Below, piece by piece: positions 54,285-62,128 of a stretch of 64,000 nt of DNA (its first letter is position 1; each line of letters begins with the position of its first letter). The stretch is from assembly GCA_963847145.1 (NCBI GenBank), contig CAWJYN010000004.1, positions 1-64,000 on the forward strand. Reading direction: 5' to 3'. Source of the DNA: JABFRJ01 sp963847145. GTDB taxonomy: Bacteria > Pseudomonadota > Alphaproteobacteria > Rhizobiales > Hyphomicrobiaceae. A program made the position numbers and the translations under genes. The notes beneath the pieces were generated by a model, which saw only the letters and a list, made by a program, of their open reading frames with translations, was not told the origin of the DNA and searched no databases.

Positions 54285-55532
54285 ATGGACTTTCGTTTGC
54301 CTGCTGAGATCACGGCTAAATTGGCCGAGCTGGATCGCTTCATTGACGCTGAGATCAAGCCGTTGGAGCAGAAGAACATGCAGTTCTTCGACCATCGCCG
54401 CGAATATGCGCGCACGGATTGGGAGAACGATGGCCGGCCACACGCGAAATGGCGGGCGTTGATCGAAGAAATGGAGCGCCGCGCCGACACGGCCGGCCAC
54501 CTACGCCTCGGCCTGCCAAAATCGTGCGGCGGACAGGCGGCGTCGAACCTCGCCATCGCCGCTGTGCGCGAGCATCTGGCCGGCAAGGGACTGGGTCTCC
54601 ACAACGACTTGCAGGATGAGTCTTCGATTGTCGGGAACTTTCCGATCGTGCCGGTACTCGACGCCTACGGCACAACCGAACAAAAATCCTACATCGAAGG
54701 CATCATCACTGGCAAAAAGCACCTCTCTTTCGCGCTTACGGAACCTGGCCACGGCAGCGACGCGACCTGGCTCGACACCACCGCGCAGCGCGAAGGCGCC
54801 GCCTGGGTCATCAACGGCATGAAACGGTGGAACAGCCAGGTGTCACGCGCGCATGGCAACTTGGTGTTCGCCCGCACCTCCGGCAAGCCTGGCGATGGCC
54901 GCGGCATCACGGCTTTCATCGTGCCGACCGACACGCCCGGACATACTGTTCTCTACAATCACTGGACATTCAATATGCCGTCCGACCATTGCGAGGTCGA
55001 GTTGAAAAACGTCCGCGTGCCCGACAGTGCCATCCTCCACAAGGAAGGTGAAGGTCTGATGGTGGCGCAACGCTTTGTGCATGAGAACCGCATCCGGCAG
55101 GCCGCCGCCAGCGCTGGCGCTGCGCGCTATTGCATCGCCGAGGCCGCGAAGTACGCACGCTCCCGTATCGCTTTTGGCGAGCCGCTTTCGAAGAACCAGG
55201 CGATCCAGTTTCCGCTCGTCGAGCTGCACGCAGAATGCGAGATGGTGCGCAACTACATCTTCCGTACCGCCTGGCAGATGGACCAGAAGGACGCGCTGGA
55301 AATCAGCGACATGGTGTCGATTTGTAACTTTCGCGCCAATCGTCTGTGCTGCGAGGCTGCTGATCGTGCCATGCAGGTTCACGGTGGCATGGGCTACAGC
55401 CGCGCGCTGCCGTTCGAGCACATCTACCGCCATCACCGCCGTTATCGCATTACCGAGGGGTCCGAAGAAGTGCAGATCCGGCGCGTGGCTCAGTACCTTT
55501 TTGGCTACGGCGGAAAAAGTGCCAGCACATGA
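54285..55532 (+). CDS. Acyl-CoA dehydrogenase (ACAD10/11-like)
   Basis: A 415-residue flavoprotein. The start at 54285 has GGAGA upstream. Blocks are HLSFALTEPGHGSDATWLDTTAQREGAAWVINGMKRWNSQ (FAD/substrate loop), RIAFGEPLSKNQAIQFPLVEL and QVHGGMGYSRALPFEHIYRHHRRYRITEGSEEVQIRRVAQYLFG, which is characteristic of the ACAD10/11 type. The stop overlaps the start of a kinase-like gene by ATGA. In eukaryotic ACAD10/11 these two activities are fused and process 4-hydroxyacyl-CoA through a phospho intermediate. Confidence 0.88.
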   Translation: MDFRLPAEITAKLAELDRFIDAEIKPLEQKNMQFFDHRREYARTDWENDGRPHAKWRALIEEMERRADTAGHLRLGLPKSCGGQAASNLAIAAVREHLAGKGLGLHNDLQDESSIVGNFPIVPVLDAYGTTEQKSYIEGIITGKKHLSFALTEPGHGSDATWLDTTAQREGAAWVINGMKRWNSQVSRAHGNLVFARTSGKPGDGRGITAFIVPTDTPGHTVLYNHWTFNMPSDHCEVELKNVRVPDSAILHKEGEGLMVAQRFVHENRIRQAAASAGAARYCIAEAAKYARSRIAFGEPLSKNQAIQFPLVELHAECEMVRNYIFRTAWQMDQKDALEISDMVSICNFRANRLCCEAADRAMQVHGGMGYSRALPFEHIYRHHRRYRITEGSEEVQIRRVAQYLFGYGGKSAST

Positions 55533-56572
55533 CAATCCCGCCGCCAATCAATGCACGCGGTATCGACTTCGAGCCGGCCCAGCTCGACGCCTATCTGCGT
55601 GTGCTGCACGGCGGCACCGGCCCGCTCGAGCTTCAGCGCACAGAAGGCGGCATGTCCAACCCGACCTACTTTATCCGCCGCGGTGGCTGGCATGCTGTGC
55701 TGCGCAAGCAGCCAGCGCAAACCTTGATGCCGTCAGCGCACGCCATTGATCGCGAGTTTCGTGTGCTCCGCGCCTTACACGGCAGTGCGGTTCCCGTGCC
55801 AGAACCGCTGCACTATTGCGACGACGCAACGGTGCTCGGCACGCCGTTCTATCTGATGGAGCGGCTCACCGGCCGGGTCTTCCAAGACTATGCGATGGCC
55901 GGTCCCAGCCCTGAAGAACGCCGCGCGTTGTTCCGCGCGATGGCGGCCACGATGGCGGCGTTGCACCGTCTCGATCCTGCAGCGATAGGGCTCGCCGATT
56001 TTGGCCGGCCCGGCAACTTCTTCGCCCGTCAGATGAAGCGCTGGTCGCAGTTGTGGCAGACCTACCGGCGCGGCGACGACGACAACCCCGCCCTTGACCA
56101 ACTTTTAGCCTGGCTGGTTGAGCGCATACCTGGCAGCGAACAGCAGACGCTCTGCCACGGCGATTTCCGCATCGGCAACTTGATGTTCCACCCGACCGAA
56201 CCGCGCGTGATCGGTGTGCTCGACTGGGAGCTGTCGACGCTGGGGCATCCGCTGGCCGATGTCGCTTTCAATTGTCAGGCGTGGCACATGGCGCCCGACG
56301 AGAACGGCGGCATACTGGGTCTGCCGATCGCTGCTCTTGGCATCCCCACAGAGGCGGACTACCTGCAGCACTACTATAGCCTCGCCGGCACGACGGAGAG
56401 ATTGACCCCTTTCCATCAGGCTTTTGCGATGTTTCGTGCTGCTGTCGGCAGTGCAGGCGTCGCAGTCCGCGGCGAAGCCGGCAACGCCTTCTTGCCGGAC
56501 GCTGGCCGTGTTGGCCGCAAATTGTCTCTCGCCTATGCGACGCGCGGTTTGCAGTCGATCAGCGGCCAGTGA
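55529..56572 (+). CDS. APH-family kinase, partner of the acyl-CoA dehydrogenase
   Basis: A 347-residue aminoglycoside phosphotransferase-fold kinase. GGMSNPTYFIRRGGWHAVLRKQP holds the ATP-binding loop and Lys; LCHGDFRIGNLMFHPTEPRVIGVLDWELSTLGHPLADVAF holds the catalytic HGDFxxxN and the metal-binding DWE. This sequence matches ACAD10/11-type and LvaA-type kinases, which phosphorylate the hydroxyl of 4-hydroxyacyl-CoA. ATGA overlap with the dehydrogenase gene makes a common pathway very likely. Confidence 0.87.
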   Translation: MTIPPPINARGIDFEPAQLDAYLRVLHGGTGPLELQRTEGGMSNPTYFIRRGGWHAVLRKQPAQTLMPSAHAIDREFRVLRALHGSAVPVPEPLHYCDDATVLGTPFYLMERLTGRVFQDYAMAGPSPEERRALFRAMAATMAALHRLDPAAIGLADFGRPGNFFARQMKRWSQLWQTYRRGDDDNPALDQLLAWLVERIPGSEQQTLCHGDFRIGNLMFHPTEPRVIGVLDWELSTLGHPLADVAFNCQAWHMAPDENGGILGLPIAALGIPTEADYLQHYYSLAGTTERLTPFHQAFAMFRAAVGSAGVAVRGEAGNAFLPDAGRVGRKLSLAYATRGLQSISGQ

Positions 56573-56582
56573 GCGAAAGCCG

Positions 56583-57326
56583 TTACTTCAATGTCCACGT
56601 CACGTGGACGGTCGTTTCAAGGTCGACATTGCCGGCTTCGACGGGAACGTCCTGCGCCGCTGCCATGGCGCGGACGCGGCTGGGGAATGGATTGGACTGG
56701 CTCATGCGGATATCCTCGGCAATCGAAAGCACCTGCCCAAGTGACGCGCCAGCCGCTGCCGCATACAACTCCGCCCGCCGCCGGGCATTGACCATCGCCG
56801 CCTTGCGCGCGTCGTCTTTCAAAGTTTCAGCGGTACTGACTTCGAAGCCGATGCCACCCATCTGGTTGGCACCCAGCGTCAACGCCGCGTCCAACACCTC
56901 ACCGACTTTCTTGATATCAACCACCACGATGCGCACCTGATTGAGCGCGGTGTAGCCGTTGACGACGGGTGTCTTGCCATCACGCGGGTTGGTGTAGCGC
57001 GGGTTCACTTGGATGGTCGTCGTCTGGATATCTTTGGCCGCAATGCCGAGCGCTTTGAGGCCATCGATGAGTTTACTCATCGCCACCGTGTTGCGCGACA
57101 TCGCCTCGCGCGCCGTCTCAGCTTCTGTCTGCACGCCGGTTGAGATGGAGGCCCGGTCCGGCGCGGCGCTGACACGGCCCTGGGCTGAAACGGAGACAGT
57201 GCGTTCGATCATGCGGGTGTTGTCCGGTGGCGAGAATTGAGCGGCGGCGGGGGCGAAGCCGGTAATGGCAAGCGCCGCGGCGGCGATGGTGGAGCGAGCA
57301 AAGACGTACATGACAGAAACTTTCAT
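56583..57326 (-). CDS. SIMPL (DUF541) domain periplasmic protein
   Basis: About 247 residues with a Sec signal (YVFARSTIAAAALAITGFAPAAAQ); the start may be 57326 or 57311. The SIMPL/DUF541 domain is clear: RTVSVSAQGRVSAAPDRASISTGVQTEAETAREAMSRNTVAMSKLIDGLKALGIAAKDIQTTTIQVNPRY, then GYTALNQVRIVVVDIKKVGEVLDAAL and RAELYAAAAGASLGQVLSIAE. Proteins of this family form periplasmic or outer-membrane-associated assemblies of poorly known function. It converges with the kinase gene. Confidence 0.87.
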   Translation of the reverse strand: MKVSVMYVFARSTIAAAALAITGFAPAAAQFSPPDNTRMIERTVSVSAQGRVSAAPDRASISTGVQTEAETAREAMSRNTVAMSKLIDGLKALGIAAKDIQTTTIQVNPRYTNPRDGKTPVVNGYTALNQVRIVVVDIKKVGEVLDAALTLGANQMGGIGFEVSTAETLKDDARKAAMVNARRRAELYAAAAGASLGQVLSIAEDIRMSQSNPFPSRVRAMAAAQDVPVEAGNVDLETTVHVTWTLK

Positions 57327-57481
57327 TGAACGGCGACGAGCTGTAACGTAACCGCATGTTTGCGGCGGAATGAGGCGCAACAGCGGACCGTTCCTTCGTC
57401 CGCTTGCGTCCCGCTGGTCTCAGGACCAGCGATCAGCTAGCGTCCCGTTAGGGACCGTTTCAGACCGAGTGGGGGGTATAC

Positions 57482-58336
57482 ATGTTGGGTCGAATTCTCT
57501 TGTTAGCTGCGGGCTTTCTCATCGGCGGGGCCGCCGCGCACTTGGCACCGTCTTATCTCTGGCCACCGCTACCGGCTGCGCGGATGCCCACCACCAAGCC
57601 CGAGGAGCTGCAGGCGCTGCGGCCGGGCTATGTGCAAGGATACCTGCCACGGCCCACCCTCGTTGATAGTCTCGCGCTCTTGCCGCCACCACCCGCGGCT
57701 GGATCACCCGAGCAGGCCGCCGATGACGCTGTCCGCCTGGCCGTGCTGCCGTTACGCGACATGCCGCGTTGGAAGCTGGCCGCCCACGATGCCGAATTGA
57801 CGTTCCCGAAGGCGGCTGAGACGTTCGCCTGCAGTCTGGGGATCACGATCAGCGCGGAAGCGACGCCGCATCTGAACATGCTGTTGCGCCGCACGTTGGC
57901 TGATGCCGGGCTCGCCACTTACAAGGCTAAGGATAAATACACCCGGCCACGCCCGTTCGTCGCAGCCAACGATAATACCATCTGCGTGCCGAAGGACGAA
58001 GCATCGCTGCGCAAAGACGGCTCGTATCCTTCAGGCCACGCAGCGCTGGGCTGGGCGTGGGCGCTGGTGCTGATGGAACTCGCGCCGGAGCGCGCCGACG
58101 CGCTCGCACAGCGGGGTTTTGCTTTCGGGCAGAGCCGTGTCATTTGCGGTGTGCATTGGCAGAGCGACGTGGAGGCCGGCCGCCATGTGGGTGCAGCTGC
58201 CGTCGCGCAATTGCATGGCAATGCCGATTTCACGGCCCAACTCAGCGCTGCGCGCAAAGAACTCGCCGCCGCGCGGGCCAGCGGCAACAAGCCATCCGCT
58301 GATTGTGCGTTCGAGCAGCAGGCCTTGGCGCGATAA
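57482..58336 (+). CDS. Class A acid phosphatase (PAP2 family)
   Basis: A 284-residue secreted or lipid-facing phosphatase with an N-terminal hydrophobic signal (LGRILLLAAGFLIGGAAA). The three PAP2 motifs are present: KDKYTRPRPF, YPSGHAALGWAWAL and SRVICGVHWQSDVEAGRHVG, with catalytic His residues in the second and third. The order YVQGYLPRPTLVDSLALLPPPPAAGS at the N-terminus is typical of PhoN/PhoC-type class A enzymes. It would release phosphate from organic phosphate esters in the periplasm. Confidence 0.9.
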   Translation: MLGRILLLAAGFLIGGAAAHLAPSYLWPPLPAARMPTTKPEELQALRPGYVQGYLPRPTLVDSLALLPPPPAAGSPEQAADDAVRLAVLPLRDMPRWKLAAHDAELTFPKAAETFACSLGITISAEATPHLNMLLRRTLADAGLATYKAKDKYTRPRPFVAANDNTICVPKDEASLRKDGSYPSGHAALGWAWALVLMELAPERADALAQRGFAFGQSRVICGVHWQSDVEAGRHVGAAAVAQLHGNADFTAQLSAARKELAAARASGNKPSADCAFEQQALAR

Positions 58337-58373
58337 GCCATCGCGGCAGTGGACCTCAAGATTTGGAATTCTC

Positions 58374-58577
58374 ATGAAGCAGTCGTCAAAGCTGGCACTC
58401 TTGGGCTTGAGTATCCAGATCGTTCTCGGCGGCCTGGCCGTCGGCTTGCTGCAGACCGTCGGTGCCGCATCACCCGAGACCGCACGGCGGATCTTCACGT
58501 CGGCTGGCTGGGCCATGGGCGGGCTAGGCGCGCTGTTCCTGGCATGGTGGTTTCTGGAGCGGCGAGCGGGCCGCTGA
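58374..58577 (+). CDS. Small two-segment membrane protein, function unknown
   Basis: A 67-residue ORF starting MKQSSKLALLGLSIQIVLGGLAVGLLQTVG and ending GWAMGGLGALFLAWWFLERRAGR. Two hydrophobic helices with a short polar loop and a basic C-terminus are visible. It lies between the acid phosphatase and ferredoxin genes on the same strand. I do not recognise the family; the hydrophobic pattern and positive end make it more likely coding than not. Confidence 0.5.
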   Translation: MKQSSKLALLGLSIQIVLGGLAVGLLQTVGAASPETARRIFTSAGWAMGGLGALFLAWWFLERRAGR

Positions 58578-58672
58578 GCTGGCCGCTGTTCGCGGCGTGC
58601 CGCCTGTGGAACCCCGTTGCTCTTCCCCGCCGTTGCAGCATAAGTTGACCAAAAGGTCACCGGGGGAGAGAC

Positions 58673-58993
58673 ATGCCGAAGATCACCTACATCGAGCATT
58701 CCGGAAAATCGCACACCGTCGAGGTGCCGGTCGGGCACTCGGTCATGAACGGCGCGATCGAGAACAAAATCCCTGGCATTGACGCCGACTGTGGTGGGCA
58801 ATGCGCTTGCGGCACGTGCCACGTTTATGTCCAGGCCCCATGGCTCGAGAAAGTGGGGGCGAGGAACGCGCAGGAGGCCGATATGCTGGAATTCGCCGCG
58901 GCCGCAGAGGCGAACTCGCGTCTGTCCTGCCAGATCGAAGTGACGGCGGCGCTCGATGGGCTCGTCGTCAAAATGCCCGAAGGTCAGCACTGA
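58673..58993 (+). CDS. [2Fe-2S] ferredoxin, adrenodoxin type
   Basis: A 106-residue ferredoxin. The cluster ligands are Cys40, Cys46, Cys49 (C-X5-C-X2-C in ADCGGQCACGTCHV) and Cys86 (SRLSCQIEV). ITYIEHSGKSHTVEVPVGHSVMNGAIEN and the C-terminal LVVKMPEGQH are usual for P450 redox partners. GGGGGAGAG lies upstream. The CYP153-type P450 gene follows after a family B repeat, so this is probably its electron donor. A ferredoxin reductase gene is not in the window. Confidence 0.92.
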   Translation: MPKITYIEHSGKSHTVEVPVGHSVMNGAIENKIPGIDADCGGQCACGTCHVYVQAPWLEKVGARNAQEADMLEFAAAAEANSRLSCQIEVTAALDGLVVKMPEGQH

Positions 58994-59011
58994 TGCGCCG
59001 CGTCTAGTCCT

Positions 59012-59113
59012 GTAGGTTGGGTCAAGCCTTCGCGCGACCCAACATTGAGGGGCTCAACTCTAAAGGGACACGGCGTGGAATTGTTGGGTTGCGCTGTGCT
59101 TGACCCAACCTAC
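59012..59113. repeat. Palindromic repeat family B, copy 4
   Basis: It begins GTAGGTTGGGTCAAGCC and ends GCTTGACCCAACCTAC, with an inner GCGACCCAAC/GTTGGGTTGCGC pair. Its form is closest to copy 1. It fills the gap between ferredoxin and P450 genes. Confidence 0.8.
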
Positions 59114-59150
59114 GCAAGTGTCACGTATCGATTGGCTAGGAGTACTGTCC

Positions 59151-60389
59151 ATGACCGCTGCCGCGACCATCGCCGCCAACCGTGACGCCGCCGAAAGCGT
59201 CCCGCTCGACACCCTCGACATGAGCCAAGCCAGCCGTTTCGAAAACGATACCATCGGGCCTTACTTCGCGCGTCTCCGGCGCGAGGCACCTGTCCACTAC
59301 TGCGCCAACGGGACGTACGGCCCCTACTGGTCGATTACGAAATATCAAGACATCATGGCGGTCGACAGCAATCACAAGGTCTTCTCGTCACACGGCGGCA
59401 TTACGCTGCTGGATCCGCCCAGCGACGACATTCGCATGCCGATGTTCATTGCCATGGACCCGCCAAAGCACGATGAGCAGCGCAAGGCCGTCAGCCCCAT
59501 TGTCGCGCCGGCCAATCTCGCCAAGCTCGAGGGGCTGATCCGGTCGCGTGCCATCGCCATCATCGAGAGCTTGCCGGTCGGCGAAACGTTTGATTGGGTT
59601 GACCGTGTGTCGATCGAGTTGACCACGCAGATGCTGGCGACGTTGTTCGATTTTCCGTTCGAAGACCGGCGCCTGCTGACCCACTGGTCCGACGTGGCCA
59701 CCAAGCTGCCGCAAACGCAGGCGGACTGGGATTATCGGGAAGCCGAGCTTCAGACGTGCCTGAAGTACTTCGTCGGCCTGTGGAACCAGCGCGTCAACGC
59801 CGCGCCCGGCAACGATCTGATCTCAATGCTGGCGCACAATCCAGCGACGCGGGACATGCAACCGCGCGAATTCCTCGGCAATCTCATTCTGCTCATCGTG
59901 GGCGGCAATGATACGACCCGCAATTCGATCTCCGGCGGGCTCTATTTCCTCAATCAGTTCCCCTGGGAATACGACAAACTCCGGCGTGATCCGTCGCTCA
60001 TTCCCAACATGGTCTCAGAGATCATCCGCTTTCAAACGCCGCTCGCCTACATGCGCCGCCGCGCGCTTGTCGACCACGAGATCGGCGGCAAGACCATCAA
60101 GGCCGGCGACAAGGTCGCCATGTGGTATGTCTCCGGCAATCGCGACAGCAGCGCCATCGAGGCACCCGATCAGTTCTTGATCGATCGCGAGCGGGCGCGC
60201 CAGCATTTGTCGTTCGGTTTCGGCATCCATCGCTGCGTCGGTAACCGGCTTGCCGAGCTGCAACTGCGTATCCTGTGGGAAGAACTGCTGAAGCGCTATC
60301 CCCGCATCGACGTGACCGGCGAACCCAAGCGCGTGCCGTCCAGCTTCGTACGCGGTTACATGTCGATGCCGGTCAAGATCGCGGCGTGA
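59151..60389 (+). CDS. Cytochrome P450, CYP153 alkane hydroxylase type
   Basis: A 412-residue P450. The start at 59151 has AGGAG at 59138-59142; an open frame from 59100 is unlikely. Haem is bound by Cys362 in FGFGIHRCVGNRLAELQLRILWEE; the I-helix has LIVGGNDTTRNSISGG; ExxR is in SEIIRFQTP. The blocks GPYFARLRREAPVHYC, YGPYWSITKYQDIM, FIAMDPPKHDEQRKAVSPIVAP and DWVDRVSIELTTQMLATLFDFPFEDRR match CYP153 enzymes, which oxidise the terminal carbon of medium-chain alkanes. It is a soluble three-component system with ferredoxin and a reductase. Confidence 0.9.
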   Translation: MTAAATIAANRDAAESVPLDTLDMSQASRFENDTIGPYFARLRREAPVHYCANGTYGPYWSITKYQDIMAVDSNHKVFSSHGGITLLDPPSDDIRMPMFIAMDPPKHDEQRKAVSPIVAPANLAKLEGLIRSRAIAIIESLPVGETFDWVDRVSIELTTQMLATLFDFPFEDRRLLTHWSDVATKLPQTQADWDYREAELQTCLKYFVGLWNQRVNAAPGNDLISMLAHNPATRDMQPREFLGNLILLIVGGNDTTRNSISGGLYFLNQFPWEYDKLRRDPSLIPNMVSEIIRFQTPLAYMRRRALVDHEIGGKTIKAGDKVAMWYVSGNRDSSAIEAPDQFLIDRERARQHLSFGFGIHRCVGNRLAELQLRILWEELLKRYPRIDVTGEPKRVPSSFVRGYMSMPVKIAA

Positions 60390-60426
60390 AAGAGGGTCGT
60401 TCGAGAGCCAGAAATGTTTCCAATTT

Positions 60427-60453
60427 CGTCATCCCGGCGAAGGCCGGCATGAC
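60427..60453. repeat. Palindromic repeat family A, compact copy
   Basis: CGTCATCCCGGCGAAGGCCG continues to GCATGAC, a single small hairpin made of one family A arm folded on itself. It lies between P450 and acyl-CoA synthetase genes. Confidence 0.7.
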
Positions 60454-60495
60454 AAGTGAAGATTGAGTTCGAGAGCCAGGACATTCGTAAGCAAC

Positions 60496-62046
60496 ATGCA
60501 TCATCCCTGCCATCACGCTGTGATATCGCCCGGCAAGCTCGCCGTCATCATGGCGCGCACGGGTGAGACGGTAACGTACGCTCAACTCGATGCGCGATCG
60601 AACCAGGGGGCGCAGCTCTTCCGGTCGCTTGGGCTCAAACGGGGTGACGCGATTGCGCTGATGCTGGAGAACTCGGCGCAATTCCACGCCATTTGCTTTG
60701 CGGCACAACGGAGCGGTCTATTTTATACGGCCATGAGTACGCGCCTGTCACCGGCAGAGGCGGCCTACATTGTCCAAGACTGCGGCGCGCAGGTTTTTAT
60801 CGCATCGGCATCCCTGGCACCGCTCGCAGAAGCCACGCGGTCTGCCAACCCGCAACTGCAACACGCCTTCGCCGTTGGTAGCGCCATCCCTGGTTTTACG
60901 TCGTGGGAAGAGCACGCCAAGACGCACCCCTCAACGCCTATCGCCGACCAGAGCGCCGGCCGCGACATGCTCTATTCGTCGGGCACAACCGGCCGTCCAA
61001 AGGGCATCAAGGCGGCGCTGCTCGATGATGCCTTCGACGCGCCGACCCAACTACTCACGAGCACCGCCGCGCTCTACGGCTTCAACCCAGATAGCCGCTA
61101 TCTCTCGCCCGCCCCGCTTTATCATGCAGCACCCTTGCGCTTCACCATGACGATGTTGCGCCTGGGCGGCACCGTAGTGATCATGGAGAAGTTCGACGAA
61201 GAGGCATCACTCGCCCACATCGAAGCCTACAAGATCACCCACAGCCAGTGGGTGCCGTCGATGTTCGTGCGCATGCTCAAGCTGCCAGCGAGCACGCGCG
61301 CGCGTCACGATCTGTCATCTCTGAAAGTGGCGATCCACGCAGCCGCGCCGTGCCCGGTCTCGGTCAAAGAGCAGATGATCGCGTGGTGGGGACCCGTGCT
61401 GTTCGAATACTACGCTGGTACCGAAGGCAACGGCTTCGTTGCGTGTAACTCTGCCGAGTGGCTCGCGCACAAGGGCACTGTCGGCCGCGCCATCACCGGT
61501 GAGCTGCGCATCGTTGGGGAAGATGGCAAGCTGCTGCCGCCAGGACCAGAGAACGCCGGCACCATCTATTTCGCTAACGCGCCCGCGTTCGAGTATCACA
61601 ACGACCCAGAGAAAACGGCCGCATCGCGCTCGCCTGAAGGGTGGTCGACGCTCGGCGATGTCGGTTACGTCGATACCGACGGATTTCTGTATCTGACTGA
61701 CCGCAAGGCGCACATGATCATCTCCGGCGGGGTCAACATCTACCCCCAGGAGGTCGAAGACCTGCTGATCACCCATCCACGCATTGCCGACGCCGCCGTC
61801 ATCGGCGTGCCCAACGAAGACTTCGGCGAAGAGGTGAAAGCCGTGGTGCAGCCGCTCGATTGGGCTGACGCCACACCCGCCTTTGCAGCCGAGTTGATCG
61901 CCTTCTGCCGCGCCAACATCAGTCACGTAAAGGCACCGCGCTCCATCGACTTCGACCGCGAGCTGCCACGGCACCCAACCGGCAAACTCTACAAACGCCT
62001 CATCCGCGACCGCTACTGGCAAGGACGAACGAGCAAGTTGGTATAG
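60496..62046 (+). CDS. Acyl-CoA synthetase (AMP-forming)
   Basis: About 516 residues of the ANL adenylating family. Motifs are the P-loop YSSGTTGRPKG, the aromatic/adenine block YYAGTEGNGF, the hinge YLTDRKAHMIISGGVNIYPQEVEDLL and the catalytic Lys in HPTGKLYKRLIRDRY. The likely start is 60496, since the first 11 residues of the longer frame are unsupported. It should activate a carboxylic acid to its CoA thioester; next to CYP153 and alcohol dehydrogenase genes, a fatty acid from alkane oxidation is plausible. Confidence 0.88.
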   Translation: MHHPCHHAVISPGKLAVIMARTGETVTYAQLDARSNQGAQLFRSLGLKRGDAIALMLENSAQFHAICFAAQRSGLFYTAMSTRLSPAEAAYIVQDCGAQVFIASASLAPLAEATRSANPQLQHAFAVGSAIPGFTSWEEHAKTHPSTPIADQSAGRDMLYSSGTTGRPKGIKAALLDDAFDAPTQLLTSTAALYGFNPDSRYLSPAPLYHAAPLRFTMTMLRLGGTVVIMEKFDEEASLAHIEAYKITHSQWVPSMFVRMLKLPASTRARHDLSSLKVAIHAAAPCPVSVKEQMIAWWGPVLFEYYAGTEGNGFVACNSAEWLAHKGTVGRAITGELRIVGEDGKLLPPGPENAGTIYFANAPAFEYHNDPEKTAASRSPEGWSTLGDVGYVDTDGFLYLTDRKAHMIISGGVNIYPQEVEDLLITHPRIADAAVIGVPNEDFGEEVKAVVQPLDWADATPAFAAELIAFCRANISHVKAPRSIDFDRELPRHPTGKLYKRLIRDRYWQGRTSKLV

Positions 62047-62052
62047 AATGTC

Positions 62053-62094
62053 GTAGGTTGGCTTAGGCGCCCTTAGCGCCGTAACCCAACCTAC
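62053..62094. repeat. Palindromic repeat family B, compact copy 5
   Basis: GTAGGTTGGCTTAGGCGCCC and its inverse ...GGCGCCGTAACCCAACCTAC (TAACCCAACCTAC end) enclose a short centre, giving a 42-bp hairpin between the acyl-CoA synthetase and dehydrogenase genes. Confidence 0.8.
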
Positions 62095-62128
62095 GGTGAT
62101 CGCTTTGGATAGCAAGGAACGATCCTCC

